From contig NZ_KK211337.1 of assembly GCF_000621745.1 (NCBI RefSeq), positions 253,876 through 317,875 of the forward strand: 64,000 bases of DNA, written 5' to 3'. The translations under genes and the position numbers were made by a program. Each line of letters starts with the position of its first letter. The stretch's first letter is position 1. This document shows positions 60,895 to 64,000 of this stretch, piece after piece. The notes beneath the pieces are model-generated. The model was not told the DNA's origin. It searched no databases and was given only the letters and a program-made list of their open reading frames with translations. The stretch is from Clostridium beijerinckii HUN142. Its GTDB lineage: Bacteria > Bacillota > Clostridia > Clostridiales > Clostridiaceae.

Positions 60895-61860
60895 ATGATT
60901 AAAAGAGGTAGAAGACTTAGAGTTAATACTGCCATTAGAGATATGGTAAGAGAAACAAGTTTAGATTCAAAGGATTTTATTTATCCAATTTTTGTTGTTG
61001 AGGGAGACAATATAAAAAATGAAATTTCATCATTGCCAGGCGTTTATCATTATTCAGTTGATAGACTGTATGAAGTAGTTGAAGAAGTTAGAGAAGCTAA
61101 TATTTCTGGAGTATTACTTTTTGGAATTCCAAACCATAAAGATGAGTGCGGTTCTGAAAGTTATAATGATAATGGAATTGTTCAACAGGCAATAAGAGAA
61201 ATAAAGAAGCTTGATAAAGAATTGCTTATTATTACTGATGTCTGTATGTGTGAATACACTTCGCATGGACACTGTGGAATAATCCATGATGAATATGTAG
61301 ATAATGATGAAACATTAGAATATTTAAGTAAAATAGCAGTATCACATGCAAAGGCAGGTGCAGATATTATAGCTCCTTCAGACATGATGGATGGAAGAAT
61401 TGGATCATTAAGAAGTGCATTAGATGAGAATAACTTTAAGAATGTTAGCATAATGAGTTATTCTGCTAAATATTGCTCAGCTTTTTATGGACCATTCAGA
61501 GATGCGGCAAATTCAGCTCCACAATTTGGAGATAGAAAGACATATCAAATGGATCCAGGAAATAGAATGGAAGCCATTCGTGAAACGCAAATGGATGTAG
61601 AAGAAGGAGCGGATTTTATCATGGTTAAGCCAGCACTTTCTTACCTAGACATAATAAGAGATTGTAAAGAAAACTTCAATCTTCCTCTTGTAGCTTATAA
61701 TGTAAGTGGTGAGTATGCTATGATTAAAGCAGCTGGAAAGCTTGGTGTTATTGATGAAGAAAGAGTGATGATGGAAACTTTAACATCGATTAAGAGAGCA
61801 GGAGCAGATATAATTATCACTTATCATGCATTAGAGGCAGCAAAAGTTTTAAAAAGATAA
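60895..61860 (+). CDS. hemB: Porphobilinogen synthase (delta-aminolevulinic acid dehydratase)
   Basis: Condenses two 5-aminolevulinate to porphobilinogen. 321 aa from the ATG at 60895 with GGAGGAG upstream. Active-site lysines Lys192 (SYSAKYCS) and Lys245 (MVKPALSY). The metal site has Cys117, Cys119 and Cys127 (DVCMCEYTSHGHCG), so the zinc-dependent type is predicted. Upstream in-frame starts lack a site. Confidence 0.96.
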   Translation: MIKRGRRLRVNTAIRDMVRETSLDSKDFIYPIFVVEGDNIKNEISSLPGVYHYSVDRLYEVVEEVREANISGVLLFGIPNHKDECGSESYNDNGIVQQAIREIKKLDKELLIITDVCMCEYTSHGHCGIIHDEYVDNDETLEYLSKIAVSHAKAGADIIAPSDMMDGRIGSLRSALDENNFKNVSIMSYSAKYCSAFYGPFRDAANSAPQFGDRKTYQMDPGNRMEAIRETQMDVEEGADFIMVKPALSYLDIIRDCKENFNLPLVAYNVSGEYAMIKAAGKLGVIDEERVMMETLTSIKRAGADIIITYHALEAAKVLKR

Positions 61861-61939
61861 AAGATAGTAATTTAAAAAATATATATTGCAAAAATAATCC
61901 TTCATCATAATTCTAATAATATCACAAGAATTTTAACCG

Positions 61940-61981
61940 TAATTGTGAATTGTGAATTGTGAAATGTGCATTGTGGATTGC
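61940..61981 (+). repeat. Short tandem repeat ATTGTGA
   Basis: Three perfect 7-mers AATTGTG followed by decayed copies (AAATGTGC, ATTGTGGATTG) in the hemB-hemL gap. The remaining gap (61861-62106) has no gene. Confidence 0.6.
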
Positions 61982-62106
61982 AACGTATATATTTAAATAT
62001 ATAAATTTTTTACAATTTAAATATAATAATATGTAAATATGAAACAATAAAAATATAAACATATATAAATATTTATAGATTTTATGCGGGCTAAGGAGGA
62101 GTTAAT

Positions 62107-63402
62107 TTGAAAAACGTTGATATTTTTAAAGAATCAGAGGAATATATGCCTGGTGGAGTTAATAGTCCGGTTAGAGCTTTTAAGGGAGTTAATTTAAACC
62201 CGCCTGTTATAAAGAGCGGAAAAGGTGTAATAATCAAAGATGAAGAAGATAATGAATATATAGACTTCGTATTAGCGTGGGGACCATTAATTCTAGGACA
62301 TTGTGATGATGACGTTGTAGGAGCAATTAAAGAAGTTAGTTCAATGGCATTGGCTTTTGGTGCACCAACAAAATTAGAATTAGATTTGGCAAAATTTATG
62401 TGCACTAATCTGGATAATGTTGAGATGATTAGGATGGTCAATTCCGGAACAGAAGCTACTATGAGCGCAGTTAAACTTGCAAGGGGATATACAAAAAGAA
62501 AAAGAATTGTTAAATTTGCAGGCTGCTACCATGGACATTTTGATGGGTTTCTAATTGAAGCCGGATCAGGAGTAATGACAGGAGGAATACCAGGTTCCCT
62601 AGGGGTACCAAATGAAAGCATAGAAAATACGTTAATTGGTATATATAATGATAAGGAACAAATTACAGAATTATTTAAAAAATATGGTAGTGAAATTGCT
62701 GGGGTTATTATTGAGCCAGTGGCTGGAAATATGGGAGTAATAAAGGCAGAAAATGACTTTATGGAAACCTTAAGAGAACTTTGCAATCAGTATGGTTCAC
62801 TATTGATATTTGATGAAGTAATGAGTGGATTTAGAGTGGCATTTAAAGGAGCACAATCACTATTTAACGTTAAGCCAGATTTAGTTACGTATGCTAAGAT
62901 TATGGGTGGTGGACTTCCATGCGGTGCATATGGTGGAAGAAAAGAAATAATGAAGAATCTATCACCTTTAGGCGGAGTTTATCAAGCTGGAACCATGTCA
63001 GGCAATCCAATTGTTATGGCAGCAGGTATCGCAACTTTAAATAAGTTGAAAAATAATCAGAACTATTATGATCATATTGAAAATATAGGAGCTAGGCTTG
63101 AAGATGGTATAATAAGTATATCAAAAAAATATAATCTTCCAGTGGTAATGAATAGAGTTGGAGGAATGATGACTTTATTCTTTAATGATTTAAAAGAAGT
63201 TAGAACTTATGATGACGTTAAGAAATGTGATGTAAATAGATTTAATAGATATTTTGAACATATGCTAAAATCAGGATTTAATTTACCTCCGTCACAATTT
63301 GAAGCATTATTTCTAAGTGTACAACATAAGGAAAGTCATATAGATGCTTTCTTAAAAGCATTTGAAGAATTTGCATCAAATGAAAATAAAATGAGTTTAT
63401 AA
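62107..63402 (+). CDS. hemL: Glutamate-1-semialdehyde 2,1-aminomutase
   Basis: PLP enzyme turning glutamate-1-semialdehyde into 5-aminolevulinate, the product used by HemB. 431 aa from a TTG with AAGGAGGAG 7 nt upstream; the first residues KNVDIFKESEEYMPGGVNSPVRAF are the family start. PLP Lys264 in TYAKIMGGGLPCGA, Asp236 in IFDEVMSGFR. Last tetrapyrrole gene in the operon. No terminator before the next gene. Confidence 0.96.
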   Translation: MKNVDIFKESEEYMPGGVNSPVRAFKGVNLNPPVIKSGKGVIIKDEEDNEYIDFVLAWGPLILGHCDDDVVGAIKEVSSMALAFGAPTKLELDLAKFMCTNLDNVEMIRMVNSGTEATMSAVKLARGYTKRKRIVKFAGCYHGHFDGFLIEAGSGVMTGGIPGSLGVPNESIENTLIGIYNDKEQITELFKKYGSEIAGVIIEPVAGNMGVIKAENDFMETLRELCNQYGSLLIFDEVMSGFRVAFKGAQSLFNVKPDLVTYAKIMGGGLPCGAYGGRKEIMKNLSPLGGVYQAGTMSGNPIVMAAGIATLNKLKNNQNYYDHIENIGARLEDGIISISKKYNLPVVMNRVGGMMTLFFNDLKEVRTYDDVKKCDVNRFNRYFEHMLKSGFNLPPSQFEALFLSVQHKESHIDAFLKAFEEFASNENKMSL

Positions 63403-63444
63403 TAGAATATGTGTTAATAAACTTATAAAAGGAATGACTTACAT

Positions 63445-64000
63445 ATGAATAAAATTAATTATCAAAAGGAATTAGATTCTTTAATTGAAACTTTAGTAAA
63501 AAATGAAGAGATTCCAACCTTACTGCTTCATAGTTGCTGTGCACCTTGCAGCAGCTATGTGTTGGAATATTTGTCACAATATTTTAAGATAACGATCTTC
63601 TTTTATAATCCTAATATATACCCAATGGAGGAGTATACTAGAAGAGTTGCGGAACAAAAGGGTCTTATATCAGAAATGAAAGTCAAGAATGAAATAAGAT
63701 TTATTGAAGGAAAATATGATACGGAAAGCTTTTATAAGAAATCTAAAGGTTTGGAAGAGGAAAAAGAAGGCGGAGTTAGATGTTTTAATTGTTATGAGTT
63801 AAGACTTAATGAAGCTGCTATCATGGCCAAGGAAAAAGGTTATGATTACTTTACAACAACATTATCTATAAGTCCTCATAAAAATTCTGCTAAATTAAAC
63901 GAAATTGGTAAAAAATTATCCGAAGAACATGATGTAAAATATTTATATTCGGACTTTAAGAAGAAAGAAGGATATAAACGTTCTATAGAACTTTCTAAAC
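63445..64000 (+). CDS. queH: Epoxyqueuosine reductase QueH (partial, 3' end outside window)
   Basis: Last step of queuosine tRNA modification, cobalamin-independent reductase (DUF208). 185 codons visible. Cys31, Cys32 and Cys35 in LHSCCAPCSSY, and RCFNCYELRL (about residues 113-122) give the two Cys pairs for the Fe-S/disulfide centre. AAAGGA lies 11 nt before the ATG. About 40-60 more residues are expected past the edge. Confidence 0.9.
   Translation, partial: MNKINYQKELDSLIETLVKNEEIPTLLLHSCCAPCSSYVLEYLSQYFKITIFFYNPNIYPMEEYTRRVAEQKGLISEMKVKNEIRFIEGKYDTESFYKKSKGLEEEKEGGVRCFNCYELRLNEAAIMAKEKGYDYFTTTLSISPHKNSAKLNEIGKKLSEEHDVKYLYSDFKKKEGYKRSIELSK

Noticed and set aside
61940..61981. CRISPR-like short repeats
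   Set aside because: Seven-base tandem repeats without spacers; a simple-sequence tract, not a CRISPR array.

Overview
The window is strongly AT-rich, tightly packed chromosomal DNA with AAGGAGG-type ribosome binding sites, frequent GTG/TTG starts and hairpin plus T-run terminators. Gene content (B12 synthesis from uroporphyrinogen, a CobA-HemD fusion, the AmmeMemoRadiSam trio, a YtaF-type sporulation membrane protein, Kup, LarA, many cell-wall proteins) points to a Clostridium sensu stricto species, most like the C. beijerinckii / saccharoperbutylacetonicum group. The genus call is inference. No rRNA, tRNA, prophage, transposase gene or CRISPR array was seen.

Left part (1-12.6 kb): a YesM/YesN-type two-component system (kinase cut by the window edge) diverges from lacZ and a LacA-like acetyltransferase. 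Then come luxS, an AcpH-like phosphodiesterase, an OPT transporter overlapping a PqqD-like gene, and a FusB-type EF-G-binding protein. From 12.7 to 29.7 kb: a CD3324-type regulator, LarA, a secreted NlpC/P60 hydrolase, Kup, the AmmeMemoRadiSam genes (with two tiny upstream ORFs and an antisense MntP-like gene between the fused MEMO/AMMECR1 gene and its radical SAM partner), a thioesterase, a VOC protein, a mini beta-carbonic-anhydrase-like protein, a Cys-rich copper-storage-like protein, and a TetR regulator next to lon. These last two share an operator-like sequence.

Middle (30-45 kb): a long cobalamin block: cobJ, cobK, then after unrelated genes cobT, cobO, cobU, cobS, a degenerate second CobU, a CobC-like phosphatase, cbiB, cobD, a DUF71 ATP-pyrophosphatase of the predicted B12-salvage type, and cobQ. 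Cell-wall genes (GH73 glucosaminidase, CW-binding repeat protein) are embedded in it. No adenosylcobalamin riboswitch was visible. Next are ytaF, a Cof-type HAD phosphatase, an HD-GYP protein, adenine deaminase, a beta-propeller lactonase, MetA (Glu111, predicting acetyl-CoA use), two DUF membrane proteins and a divergent undecaprenyl-diphosphate-synthase-like gene.

Right end (56.5-64 kb): the tetrapyrrole operon hemA, siroheme-type precorrin-2 dehydrogenase, hemC, cobA/hemD, hemB, hemL, followed by queH (cut by the window edge). HemA to CobA make uroporphyrinogen III and precorrin-2, which the cob genes to the left can use. The most unusual material is non-coding: a terminal-inverted-repeat element in three copies, a second repeat family placed upstream of three unrelated genes in gene orientation, covarying hairpin repeats beside a candidate small RNA, a triple repeat in the hemA leader, and a gene (NUDIX) whose only well-placed start codon is ACG.
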